From positions 6,559-70,558 of the forward strand of contig NZ_JAHUTS010000022.1 of the NCBI RefSeq assembly GCF_019209835.1: a stretch of 64,000 nt of DNA. The letters are read 5' to 3'. This document shows positions 18,817-26,866 of this stretch, in pieces; position 1 is the stretch's first letter, and each line of letters begins with the position of its first letter. Source of the DNA: Enterovibrio paralichthyis (GTDB lineage Bacteria; Pseudomonadota; Gammaproteobacteria; Enterobacterales; Vibrionaceae). Below the pieces are notes generated by a model. That model searched no databases. It was given only the letters and a program-made list of their open reading frames with translations, and was not told the origin of the DNA. The position numbers and the translations under genes were made by a program.

Positions 18817-18845
18817 ACTCCGCCCTCTAGCAAAGAGGGCGGAGT
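18817..18845 (-). promoter_or_regulatory. 12-bp perfect hairpin between phaP and phaC
   Basis: ACTCCGCCCTCT and AGAGGGCGGAGT form a 12-bp stem with a 5-nt loop, 9 bp past the phaP stop and 26 bp before the phaC start. On the transcribed strand it is followed only by ATTTTCC, a weak U tract, so it may act as a partial terminator or as a 3'-end stabiliser for the phasin message. Confidence 0.75.
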
Positions 18846-18854
18846 CACCTTGAA

Positions 18855-19202
18855 TTAGGCTGGAGTGACAGATTTCAGGTTGTCAGCAGTCAGTTTTTCC
18901 AGATCATCTTTGAACTCTTTCGCAATCGCTTGAAGCTTCGCGCTGTCGTCCATCATTTGTTGAGACAGTTTAGTCATCGCTGCCAGTTGTTGGCTGCTGT
19001 ATGCAGTCATTGAAGTCACGTCAGTTACTTCGCTTGCAGCTTTCACTTGAGCCAGGCCCATTTCGCTGTAAGTTTTTACAGCGCTCAGTTGAAGCTCGGT
19101 CAGCGTTTCTACGTTTTTCGCTACCAGCTTGTTGAATTTGATGTAAGGCGCCAGAGTTTTTTCAGTTTGCTCTGAGAATGCTTTAAACATATCAGTGTAC
19201 AT
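18855..19202 (-). CDS. phaP: phasin (PHB granule-associated protein)
   Basis: Small amphipathic all-helical protein that coats PHB granules and controls their size and number. From ATG 19202, with an AGGAG ribosome site, it has 115 residues and starts MYTDMFKAFSEQTEKTLAPY, typical of the Vibrio-type phasin family. It has no signal peptide or membrane segment and is rich in Ala, Lys, Glu and Gln with heptad-like spacing. It lies between phaA and phaC in the operon. Phasins are usually made in large excess over synthase, which fits the strong ribosome site and the hairpin downstream. Confidence 0.9.
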   Translation of the reverse strand: MYTDMFKAFSEQTEKTLAPYIKFNKLVAKNVETLTELQLSAVKTYSEMGLAQVKAASEVTDVTSMTAYSSQQLAAMTKLSQQMMDDSAKLQAIAKEFKDDLEKLTADNLKSVTPA

Positions 19203-19252
19203 GGTGTTTCTCCTGAGTGTATTAATTAGATCCAAGGGGGTTTAACATTGTG

Positions 19253-20461
19253 TTAGCCGACACGTTTAACGACTACTGCCGTACCCATGCCGCCGCCGAT
19301 GCAAAGCGAAGCAACACCATATGTGCCTTCGCGCTTTTCCAACTCGTGGATCAGTGAAACCAGAATGCGGTTACCTGATGCCCCGAGAGGGTGACCCAAT
19401 GCGATTGCGCCGCCATTGACGTTCGCTTTCTCCAAAATGCTGTCAGTGCTGACGTTGTGTGTGTCCGCCAATTGGTGAACAACGCCCAGCGCCTGAGCAG
19501 CAAAAGCTTCGTTGAGCTCAAAAAGATCCACATCGGAAATCGACAACTCTGCTTTTTTCAGAGCTTCGGTTACTGCACCCACAGGGCCAAGGCCCATGAT
19601 TTTAGGATCTAACCCAACTTGCGCGTAGCTAGTGATTTCAGCCAACGGTTTCAAGCCAAGGCGTTTGACTGCTGCTTCAGAAGCAACGACAACTGCACTT
19701 GCTCCGTCATTAAGACCAGATGCATTACCGGCAGTGACTGTACCTTCGCGGTCAAAGGCGGGACGTAGCTTACCCAAACCTTCTTGTGTGCAATCTGCTT
19801 TCGGATATTCATCGGTATCGAATGACACGGTCTGACGGCGTTGCTGCACTTCAACTGGCACGATTTCATCCTTGAATCGACCTGCTTCAACAGCGGCAAC
19901 CGCTTTCTGTTGGCTTTGTTGGGCGTAGGCATCTTGCTGCTCGCGGCTTAAACCGACCTGCTTGGCAACATTTTCTGCTGTTACGCCCATGTGGTATTGG
20001 TTGTAAACATCAGTCAGACCATCGCTGATGAGCAGGTCTTTAAGGCTGATGTCGCCCATTTTTTGTCCGTTGCGCAAAGAACCTGACGCAGCGAAAGGAA
20101 TTTGAGACATGTTCTCAACGCCAGCCGCAACGACGACATCGGCATCGCCACAACGGATGTGAGCAACTGCATCCATCACGGCTTTCATGCCGCTGCCACA
20201 AACCATGTTGATAGCGTAGGCAGGCACAGATTCAGGTAAGTCTGCAAAGATAGCTGCCTGACGACCGATGCCCATGCCTTGACCCGCGCTGACAACGTTA
20301 CCGAGGATGAGTTCGTTGACGTCGTTAGGGGAAACATTACCTGCTTCCAGTGCACCTTTAACAGCGACTGCTGCCAGTTTGCCCGCAGGAACGTCTTTCA
20401 ATGAACCGGTGAACGCACCGATAGCAGTGCGCTTCGCCGCAACGATATACACTTTTTCCAT
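19253..20461 (-). CDS. phaA: acetyl-CoA C-acetyltransferase (beta-ketothiolase)
   Basis: Condenses two acetyl-CoA into acetoacetyl-CoA, the first committed step of PHB synthesis. The 402-residue protein has the thiolase nucleophile Cys88 in NMVCGSGMKAV, the His in GGAIALGHPLGASG, and the second Cys in SLCIGGGMGTA. Length is slightly above the 393 usual for PhaA. It starts 18 bp after phaB in the leftward operon. By sequence alone a degradative thiolase is possible, but the operon context makes the biosynthetic role by far the more likely. Confidence 0.95.
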   Translation of the reverse strand: MEKVYIVAAKRTAIGAFTGSLKDVPAGKLAAVAVKGALEAGNVSPNDVNELILGNVVSAGQGMGIGRQAAIFADLPESVPAYAINMVCGSGMKAVMDAVAHIRCGDADVVVAAGVENMSQIPFAASGSLRNGQKMGDISLKDLLISDGLTDVYNQYHMGVTAENVAKQVGLSREQQDAYAQQSQQKAVAAVEAGRFKDEIVPVEVQQRRQTVSFDTDEYPKADCTQEGLGKLRPAFDREGTVTAGNASGLNDGASAVVVASEAAVKRLGLKPLAEITSYAQVGLDPKIMGLGPVGAVTEALKKAELSISDVDLFELNEAFAAQALGVVHQLADTHNVSTDSILEKANVNGGAIALGHPLGASGNRILVSLIHELEKREGTYGVASLCIGGGMGTAVVVKRVG

Positions 20462-20479
20462 GTGTTGTATTTCCCTGTT

Positions 20480-21220
20480 TTAGTGCATGTACAAGCCGCC
20501 GTTGACCGACAGCGTTTCACCAGTGATATATGCGGCAGAGTCGCTAGCCAGGAATGCCACGGCATCAGCGATCTCTTCTGGACGAGCCAAACGTTTCATT
20601 GGAATTTCATTACGGATTGAATCCAGAACTTCCTCACGCATCGCTTCAACCATTGGCGTTGCTGTGTAGCCAGGTGCAACCACGTTAGCAGTAACGCCGT
20701 AACGAGCACCTTCGAATGCCAGTGATTTGGTAAAACCGATCATGCCGGCTTTTGCTGCCGCATAGTTGACCTGGCCAAATTGACCTTTAAGGCCGTTGAC
20801 GGAGGAAATGTTAATAACGCGGCCGCCGCCTTTTTCACACATGGCAGCAAACAGGGGTTGGGTGACGTTGAAAAGACTATTGAGGTTTGTATCGATAACA
20901 GCATGCCAGTTTTCAGCAGCCATTTTCTTGAACAGACCGTCGCGGGTAATACCGGCATTGTTCACAACAATGTCGATAGTCCCTTCTTCCTCAAGAAGGA
21001 TAGGAAGACGTTCTGCACACTCGGCGGTGTTTGTAACATCCAGTTCAAAAAGGCGAACTTGGTCTGAGTTGAATTTCTTCTCTTCAAACCATTGCTCAGC
21101 GCAAACCAGATTACCGGTAAAGTAGGTCGCAATCACTCGATAGCCTTCGTTAACCAGCTTTTCTGTGATCGCCGAACCGATACCACCTTTAGAACCGGTG
21201 ATGAGCGCGAGTTTCTTCAT
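20480..21220 (-). CDS. phaB: acetoacetyl-CoA reductase (NADPH)
   Basis: Short-chain dehydrogenase reducing acetoacetyl-CoA to (R)-3-hydroxybutyryl-CoA. From the ATG at 21220 (GGAG 7 nt upstream) it has 246 residues; an ATG four codons earlier lacks a ribosome site. The cofactor motif is GSKGGIG (residues 9-15), NNAG is at 87-90, the Ser is in INISSVNG (about 139-140), and Tyr153 and Lys157 form the YxxxK pair. It is the first gene of the phaBAPC operon, so its promoter should lie in the 540-bp gap upstream. Confidence 0.95.
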   Translation of the reverse strand: MKKLALITGSKGGIGSAITEKLVNEGYRVIATYFTGNLVCAEQWFEEKKFNSDQVRLFELDVTNTAECAERLPILLEEEGTIDIVVNNAGITRDGLFKKMAAENWHAVIDTNLNSLFNVTQPLFAAMCEKGGGRVINISSVNGLKGQFGQVNYAAAKAGMIGFTKSLAFEGARYGVTANVVAPGYTATPMVEAMREEVLDSIRNEIPMKRLARPEEIADAVAFLASDSAAYITGETLSVNGGLYMH

Positions 21221-21232
21221 TGATGACTCCAT

Positions 21233-21771
21233 TCATAACAACAAGCAATTTTACAAGACCCTGTAACTGCATTTGGAAGTCCAAAAATACAGGCACCATT
21301 AATTTATTTAGTTCTAGCGCAGTAAGGGTTGAAACCAGAGAAACTCATCTGATTTCTGAATAAGATTAGAATTTTTATGTGATGATTTAATGACCATCGA
21401 GTTCAAAGATATACGTTCTCAGGATTAAGGCAAAGCCATTAGAAGGGAATTTCTCAAAACAAGATCGCGATCCACAATATAAGACCATTCGTTATCGTAA
21501 TGTTAACAAATGGATATGATTTCGATCTATTTGGCGATCCTTGCTGTTAATTGGCTGGTTTGGCTCAGCTTTTTCAAATTTGGTAAGGCAAGGTGTTGAC
21601 GAATGGCTTGACTAAAAAGTGGTCGATTTAAGATAGGAAATAAAGCACTGATTATGCAAGTTTGATATGGCGTTTATTGAGCAAAGTCTCAGAGTTTTAG
21701 TGTTTTTTGTACGGTAAAATGACCAGTTAAAGCGATGATTTTACGCCCGGATCATCGCTTTTTAGGTGAAT
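21233..21771. other. gene-free 540-bp region upstream of phaB
   Basis: No supportable protein or RNA gene. It must hold the leftward promoter of the pha operon; the only candidate I can point to, TTCAAC-17-TAAATA on the minus strand near 21305-21333, is weak. The right end carries the hairpin after csdE. The stretch is AT-richer than its neighbours and has short inverted repeats such as GATCGCGATC near 21463. Confidence 0.6.
21728..21765. terminator. hairpin terminator downstream of csdE
   Basis: Stem AAAGCGATGAT / ATCATCGCTTT (11 bp, about 11-nt loop) 7 bp past the csdE stop. The T run is longer on the plus strand (five T) than on the csdE strand (TTTAAC), so it is best described as bidirectional and only moderate for csdE. 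Confidence 0.65.
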
Positions 21772-22197
21772 TTATATTTCCTTAATTTGCGTAATTATGG
21801 CGTTTATTCCATTGCTACGTGATTGGCTCAAATGGGCCAGTAAATCGAGTTGTTCAAAGTAGTGTTCAAAGTTAAAGGCAATGAGGGTGTCACGTTGCTT
21901 GCCGTGAACAGCGGCAAGTATGATTGCCAACAATCCTTTAACAATGCGTGCATCGGAGTCCGCACAAAACACGTAAACGCCATTGCATTCTTGCCAGCTA
22001 AGCCAAACCTTGCTCTCACAGCCGGGAACAGAAATGCTTTGATTTTTCGCTGCTTCATCTAGTGGTGGTAGCTTTTTCCCAAGCTGTATGATGTGGCGAT
22101 ACTTGTCTTCCCAGCTTCGGCTGTTGGCCATCAGATCTATGATGTCATCAGCAGTAATGTCTGTACCAAAAGGGTGTTGTTGGGTGATGTTTGTCAT
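21772..22197 (-). CDS. csdE: sulfur acceptor protein CsdE (SufE family)
   Basis: SufE-fold protein of 141 residues that takes persulfide sulfur from CsdA. The acceptor Cys60 is in the conserved VPGCESKVW motif. It is closer to CsdE than SufE by context, because csdA lies immediately upstream and tcdA a few kb away, as in the E. coli csdA-csdE-tcdA group. The start ATG at 22197 is 11 bp from the csdA stop, so the two are co-transcribed. It works in the cytoplasm and is thought to pass sulfur to tRNA-modification partners such as TcdA. Confidence 0.93.
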   Translation of the reverse strand: MTNITQQHPFGTDITADDIIDLMANSRSWEDKYRHIIQLGKKLPPLDEAAKNQSISVPGCESKVWLSWQECNGVYVFCADSDARIVKGLLAIILAAVHGKQRDTLIAFNFEHYFEQLDLLAHLSQSRSNGINAIITQIKEI

Positions 22198-22208
22198 CTG
22201 GTTGTCCT

Positions 22209-23432
22209 CTAGAGCAAGTCGCAGGCTTTGCGGATTGCTTCAATACAGCGGTCGATATCTTCCTCCGTATTGTACAGGGCGATAGAGGCACGCACACAGC
22301 CATTGATGCCGATTGCATCCATCAGGGGATGGGCGCAGTGATGTCCTGAGCGCACTGCAATACCCTGTTGATCGAGCAGGGTAGCAAGGTCTGAGTGATG
22401 GACGCCTTCAACGTAGAAAGCAACTACGCTGGCTGCAGGTTGCAGTCCGACGATATTCAGATCATCGAGAGATTGAATACCGTTAACCAGCCGTTTCTGC
22501 AGGTGGGCAATGTGCCGCTCAGCAGCCTTCCTGTCGATGCTCTTGTACCAGGTGATCGCCTCTGCCAGTGCGATTGCGCCCGCGACATTGGGTGTTCCTG
22601 CTTCGAACTTGGCTGGAGATTGAGCGAACAATGTGCCGCCAAAAGACACTTTCTCAACCATTTTTCCGCCGCCATGCCATGGCGGCATTGCATCCAGCAA
22701 TGCAGGTTTACCATAAAGTGCACCTATCCCCGCTGGAGCAAATACCTTGTGACCTGAGAATACGTAAAAATCAGCGTCGAGTTCAGTCACGTCTACGTGT
22801 TCATGCACCACGGCCTGAGCGCCATCTACGACGACAACAGCACCGATGTTGTGGGCTTTTTCAGTGATTTCCCGGATAGGATTGAGCGTACCGGTGACGT
22901 TGCTGATATGACAGACACACACCAGTTTGGTATTGCTATTCAGCAGGGCGTCCAGCTGTGCCATATCGAGTTGGCAACTAATCGGGTCGACCGGCCATTT
23001 CACGACTTTTGCGCCGGTCTGCTCAGCAACCAGCTGCCAGGGGACGATATTGGCGTGATGCTCCATCTCGCTGACCAGAATTTCATCGCCAGGCTTGAGG
23101 ATGTGACGGCCATAGCTTTGCGCGATGAGATTAAGGGCTTCTGTCGCGCCCCGGCTCCAGACAATGCTGTTTTTCGGCGCACCCAGAAACTCTGCGACAG
23201 TGTCGCGCGCGGCTTCAAACTGGTTGGTCGCCGTTGATGTCAGGGAGTGGGAGCCGCGGTGTACGTTTGCATTGGCGCCAGAGTAGTAGCGGCTGATGCT
23301 TTCAATGACCTGACGGGGCTTTTGGGATGTCGCAGCACTGTCGAGATACACCAGTGGCTGTCCATGGATGTGTTGATCCAACGATGGAAAATCGCGACGA
23401 ATTTGGTAAACGTCAAAAGGACGAGAGGTCAT
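22209..23432 (-). CDS. csdA: cysteine desulfurase CsdA
   Basis: PLP enzyme that removes sulfur from cysteine (or selenocysteine) and gives it to CsdE. The 407-residue protein, counted from ATG 23432, is a group II desulfurase: LDSAATSQKP at the N-terminus, the PLP lysine in FSGHKVFAPAG, and the catalytic Cys in VRSGHHCAHPLM. An in-frame GTG at 23444 would add four residues and has no better ribosome site. Group II could also mean SufS, but there are no sufBCD neighbours, and the gcvA-csdA-csdE order is the enterobacterial CsdA locus. Confidence 0.93.
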   Translation of the reverse strand: MTSRPFDVYQIRRDFPSLDQHIHGQPLVYLDSAATSQKPRQVIESISRYYSGANANVHRGSHSLTSTATNQFEAARDTVAEFLGAPKNSIVWSRGATEALNLIAQSYGRHILKPGDEILVSEMEHHANIVPWQLVAEQTGAKVVKWPVDPISCQLDMAQLDALLNSNTKLVCVCHISNVTGTLNPIREITEKAHNIGAVVVVDGAQAVVHEHVDVTELDADFYVFSGHKVFAPAGIGALYGKPALLDAMPPWHGGGKMVEKVSFGGTLFAQSPAKFEAGTPNVAGAIALAEAITWYKSIDRKAAERHIAHLQKRLVNGIQSLDDLNIVGLQPAASVVAFYVEGVHHSDLATLLDQQGIAVRSGHHCAHPLMDAIGINGCVRASIALYNTEEDIDRCIEAIRKACDLL

Positions 23433-23546
23433 GGGCCGGTTCACTTTGTCTTGCTTTCACTCAGAATAGGGGATGATCGCTTTTCTGGCGGGTTAACTCA
23501 AGAGAAAGTAATGCTACTGAAATGGTTTTGGTGTGGGATTAAAAAC

Positions 23547-23764
23547 AAAAAAAAGCACCGAGTATTAGACTCAGTGCCACGACAAATTTTTTGATAGATA
23601 GGCTTCAAAAAATATAGCAAGTATGAAAGGTAGTGATTACTACCGACATTCGGCATAACCGAAATATGCAAACACAACATCGCAACCACAAAATTCTACG
23701 CACGTAGGCTGCGTAAACCCCGTGGTGCGCGCAAATAATAGGTTTTCTCTGGTAGCCAGGCAAT
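23547..23764 (-). ncRNA. gcvB: GcvB small regulatory RNA
   Basis: Leftward Hfq-dependent sRNA divergent from gcvA, as in E. coli. Read on the minus strand, it has a G/U-rich segment (23693-23667, containing GATGTTGTGTTTGCA) matching the R1 seed region of GcvB, a small stem GGTAGT-AATC-ACTACC (23644-23629) matching the conserved internal hairpin, and a 3' terminator (GCACTGAGT / ACTCGGTGC with one G-U pair, then eight T, 23576-23547). The -10 TATAAA is at 23776-23771, giving a transcript of about 218 nt (E. coli 206). The -35 is poor, as expected for a GcvA-activated promoter. GcvB represses many amino-acid and peptide uptake genes. The 5' end is inferred. Confidence 0.88.
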
Positions 23765-23815
23765 CGACATTTTATAATGTTTTGCATTAGAAAATCTTAT
23801 GAATAAGGATGCGTT

Positions 23816-24721
23816 ATGGCACGTCGACTTCCCCCTCTCAACGCCTTGCGGGTATTTGAAGCTGCAGCCCGTCACCTGAGCTTCACTCGCGCGGCTGAGG
23901 AGTTGTTCGTTACCCAGGCGGCAGTAAGTCACCAAATTAAAGCCCTGGAAGAATTTTTGGGGCTGAAGCTGTTCAGACGTCGTAACCGTTCCTTATTGTT
24001 GACGGAAGAAGGGCAAGGGTATTTTCTTGATATTAAAGATATATTTACCTCTTTGGCCGATGCGACGGATCGGGTGTTGGAGCGGGGAGCTAAAGGGGCG
24101 CTGACGATCAGTCTGCCGCCAAGTTTTGCGATTCAATGGCTGGTGCCAAGGCTTGCAGATTTCAACCAACAACACCCAGAAATCGATGTGCGAATCAAGG
24201 CAGTAGACTTGGAAGATGGTTCACTGACCGACGATGTTGACGTCGCTATTTACTATGGTCGCGGTAACTGGCCAGGATTGCGTTGTGACGAACTGTATCC
24301 GGAGTTTTTACTGCCGGTTTGCAGCCCTTCGGTCCTGAGTGGTGCCAAGCCCCTGACCTGTCTGGCTGATCTGAAACACCACACCCTTCTGCATGACCGT
24401 TCGCGCAAAGACTGGAAGGCGTATGCCAAGCATTATCAGATTACTGATATTAATCTCGACTACGGTCCAATTTTTAGCCACTCCGCCATGGTGCTTCAAG
24501 CAGCCGCGTTGGGGCAGGGCATTGCACTGAGCAACAATGTACTGGCTCAGCCAGAGCTGGAATCCGGTCGTTTGCTGTGCCCGTTTGAACATTTTCTGAT
24601 GAGTAAAAACGCCTTTTATCTGGTCAGTCAGCAAAAAGATGCCGATTCCGGCCGTATTGCGGCGTTCAGGGAATGGATACTGGCGAAAGCCGCCGCAGAA
24701 CAGGAGAGTATCTCTGCATGA
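23816..24721 (+). CDS. gcvA: glycine cleavage system regulator GcvA (LysR family)
   Basis: LysR regulator of 301 residues, nearly identical in its DNA-binding half to E. coli GcvA: RLPPLNALRVFEAAARHL, then the HTH SFTRAAEELFVTQAAVSHQI (about 22-41). GcvA activates gcvTHP when glycine is present and drives gcvB transcription. The divergent gcvB gene on its left supports the call. The ATG at 23816 has AAGGA 6 nt upstream. Its stop overlaps the next start (ATGA), so the hydrolase gene is translationally coupled. Confidence 0.95.
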   Translation: MARRLPPLNALRVFEAAARHLSFTRAAEELFVTQAAVSHQIKALEEFLGLKLFRRRNRSLLLTEEGQGYFLDIKDIFTSLADATDRVLERGAKGALTISLPPSFAIQWLVPRLADFNQQHPEIDVRIKAVDLEDGSLTDDVDVAIYYGRGNWPGLRCDELYPEFLLPVCSPSVLSGAKPLTCLADLKHHTLLHDRSRKDWKAYAKHYQITDINLDYGPIFSHSAMVLQAAALGQGIALSNNVLAQPELESGRLLCPFEHFLMSKNAFYLVSQQKDADSGRIAAFREWILAKAAAEQESISA

Positions 24722-25338
24722 GTCACGTATTAATTGATGGGCCAGAGACGGCCGAATATACCTTTATCTTTGCCCACGGGGCGGGTGCCGGTATGGAGCA
24801 TGATTTCATGGTGGACGTGGCGCAGCGCATTGCTGCCCATGGTATCCGAGTGGTGCGTTTTAATTTTCCCTACATGGTGAAACGGGCTGAAGACGGGAAA
24901 AAACGCCCACCAGATCGTGCGCCGAAATTGCTTGAAGCGTTTAAGGATGTCGTGTCCCTGTATGGTGGGGAAAATACCGTGATTGGTGGGAAATCTATGG
25001 GAGGACGCATGGCCAGTCATATGGATGGTCATACCGGCGTTCAAGGCATTGCCTGCCTTGGCTTTCCTTTCCACCCACCGGGTAAATCGGAAAAGGACAA
25101 AGGCGGGCATCTGGCTGACATGACAACACCGACACTTATCCTGCAAGGAGAGCGTGATACGTTTGGCAACCGCTCTGAGCTGGAGGGGTATCCCTTGTCT
25201 GATAGAGTAACCCTCACCTTTATTCCTGATGGTGACCACAGCTTTAAACCGCGGAAGGCCTCCGGCTATACGGAAACGCAAAACCGACAACTGGCGGCGG
25301 ATGAGATTGCCGCGTTTATCAAGGAAGTATGCCAATGA
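24718..25338 (+). CDS. alpha/beta-fold hydrolase (dienelactone hydrolase/KANL3-Tex30-like)
   Basis: A 206-residue alpha/beta hydrolase. The nucleophile elbow is GGKSMGG (Ser near residue 98), the acid is in ILQGERDTFG, and the His is in PDGDHSFKP, in the expected order. It has no signal peptide, so it is cytoplasmic. The N-terminal FAHGAGAGMEHDFM is the oxyanion-hole region typical of the KANL3/Tex30 group, whose bacterial substrates are unknown. The ATG at 24718 overlaps the gcvA stop; the longer frame into gcvA is rejected. It sits between gcvA and ygdD, which are adjacent in E. coli. Confidence 0.85.
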   Translation: MSHVLIDGPETAEYTFIFAHGAGAGMEHDFMVDVAQRIAAHGIRVVRFNFPYMVKRAEDGKKRPPDRAPKLLEAFKDVVSLYGGENTVIGGKSMGGRMASHMDGHTGVQGIACLGFPFHPPGKSEKDKGGHLADMTTPTLILQGERDTFGNRSELEGYPLSDRVTLTFIPDGDHSFKPRKASGYTETQNRQLAADEIAAFIKEVCQ

Positions 25339-25709
25339 CAGGAAAACACTTCGCGGTATTGGGCTGCATCTTTGCAGGTATTGCGGTCGCGCTGGGGGCA
25401 TTCGCCGCCCATGCACTGAAAGCCCAGCTTCCTGCCTATGAGCTTTCAATTATTGAAAAAGGCGTTCAATACCAGTTTTGGCATGCGCTGGCTTTAATTG
25501 GCCTTGGTGCCTGGCTCCAGCTTCGCCCGCAGCGCCTGTTGGCCTTGGCGCTTGGCTTTATGGTGTTCGGTATGCTTTGTTTTAGTGGCAGTTTATATGG
25601 GTTGGCGCTAACAGACTGGCGCTGGCTTTGGCCTGTTACCCCAATCGGGGGAACAGGTTTTCTGATTGGCTGGGTGCTCGCGGCGATAGCAATCTGGCGC
25701 AATGCTTGA
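25335..25709 (+). CDS. ygdD: DUF423 inner-membrane protein YgdD
   Basis: A 124-residue protein with four hydrophobic segments, of the DUF423/YgdD family; function unknown. The conserved N-terminus GAFAAHALK is present. The ATG at 25335 overlaps the end of the hydrolase by 4 bp and sits at workable distance from GGAAG; the ATG at 25329 is too close. The order gcvA, (hydrolase), ygdD, rlmM is the same as in E. coli apart from the extra hydrolase gene. Confidence 0.9.
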   Translation: MTGKHFAVLGCIFAGIAVALGAFAAHALKAQLPAYELSIIEKGVQYQFWHALALIGLGAWLQLRPQRLLALALGFMVFGMLCFSGSLYGLALTDWRWLWPVTPIGGTGFLIGWVLAAIAIWRNA

Positions 25710-25767
25710 GTTAACCTGTTAGCTTGATCATAATGTCGCGTTATTTTTTCAGGTATGCAGGCTCGAA

Positions 25768-26835
25768 ATGAACCAGATTTTATTGTATTGCCGCCAGGGC
25801 TTTGAAAAAGAGTGTGCGGGTGAAATTCAGGACAAAGCGACAGAAGTCGAAGTGTATGGTTTTCCACGTGTGGAAAAGAACACCGGCTATGTGCTGTTTG
25901 AGTGTTACCAGCAAGGCGATGCAGAAAAGCTGCTTCAGAAGCTGCCACTGACATCACTTATCTTTGCGCGGCAGATGATTGCGGTTGTTGACTCACTAAG
26001 CGATTTGGATCCGGGTGACCGTATTTCGCCCATTCTGGCGTTGGGTGGTGAGCTGCCTAAATGTGGTGATATCCGTGTAGAAACGCCGGATACCGCGCAG
26101 GCAAAAGAACTGCTCAAGTTCTGCCGTAAATTCACTGTGCCTTTGCGTCAGGCACTGCGTAAGCGTGGCGTATTGCTGGCAAAAGAAAACCCGAAAAAGC
26201 CGGTACTGCACGTTTGTTTTACGGCGCCAGGTTGTTGCCTCGTGGGCTACTCACTGACGAACAACAACTCACCGCACTTTATGGGTATTCACCGTCTTAA
26301 ATTCCCACCTGAGGCGCCAAGCCGTTCAACCCTGAAGCTGGAAGAAGCGTTTCACGCATTTATTCCACGTGACGAGTGGGATGAGCGTCTAGCACCTGGC
26401 ATGTGGGCGGTGGATTTGGGCGCATGTCCGGGTGGCTGGACGTATCAGTTAGTAAAACGCTCTATGTTTGTTCACGCTGTGGATAACGGCGCCATGGCGG
26501 AAAGCCTGATGGAAACCGGCCAGGTGAAATACCATGCGGTTGATGGTTTCAAGTTCGAGCCACCACGTAAGAACGTTTACTGGCTGGTGTGCGACATGAT
26601 TGAAAAGCCTTACCGCGTGGCACAACTGATGGGTGAATGGCTGATCGAAGGCTGGGCAAAAGAAACTATCTTTAACCTCAAGCTGCCAATGAACCGCCGT
26701 TACGAGCAGGTGAGGGATGATCTACAAAACCTCAAGAAATTCCTGATTGAGAACGGTGTGAAATTTGAGATGCAGGCAAAGCATCTTTATCACGACCGTG
26801 AGGAAGTGACGGTTCACATCCGTGTACTGAAGTAA
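25768..26835 (+). CDS. rlmM: 23S rRNA 2'-O-ribose methyltransferase (C2498)
   Basis: SAM-dependent methyltransferase modifying C2498 of 23S rRNA (E. coli YgdE). It has 355 residues. The N-terminal THUMP-like domain (about 1-170) is followed by a Rossmann-like catalytic domain with the SAM motif VDLGACPGGWTYQL near residues 213-226. ATG at 25768 with a normal N-terminus. The gene converges with xni across a shared terminator. Confidence 0.94.
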   Translation: MNQILLYCRQGFEKECAGEIQDKATEVEVYGFPRVEKNTGYVLFECYQQGDAEKLLQKLPLTSLIFARQMIAVVDSLSDLDPGDRISPILALGGELPKCGDIRVETPDTAQAKELLKFCRKFTVPLRQALRKRGVLLAKENPKKPVLHVCFTAPGCCLVGYSLTNNNSPHFMGIHRLKFPPEAPSRSTLKLEEAFHAFIPRDEWDERLAPGMWAVDLGACPGGWTYQLVKRSMFVHAVDNGAMAESLMETGQVKYHAVDGFKFEPPRKNVYWLVCDMIEKPYRVAQLMGEWLIEGWAKETIFNLKLPMNRRYEQVRDDLQNLKKFLIENGVKFEMQAKHLYHDREEVTVHIRVLK

Positions 26836-26836
26836 T

Positions 26837-26866
26837 AAAAAACGGCAGCGAAAGCTGCCGTTTTTT
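26837..26866. terminator. bidirectional terminator between rlmM and xni
   Basis: AAAAAACGGCAGC-GAAA-GCTGCCGTTTTTT, a 13-bp perfect stem with GAAA loop. Its right edge overlaps the last base pairs of the xni stop codon region. Confidence 0.92.

Noticed and set aside
18792..18848. N-terminal extension of phaC
   Set aside because: It would translate the intergenic hairpin; MYHNFFSDYL from 18791 is preceded by a good ribosome site.
21300..21720. Possible small RNA or gene in the phaB upstream gap
   Set aside because: No promoter-terminator pair in consistent orientation beyond the csdE hairpin, and no frame with a ribosome site.
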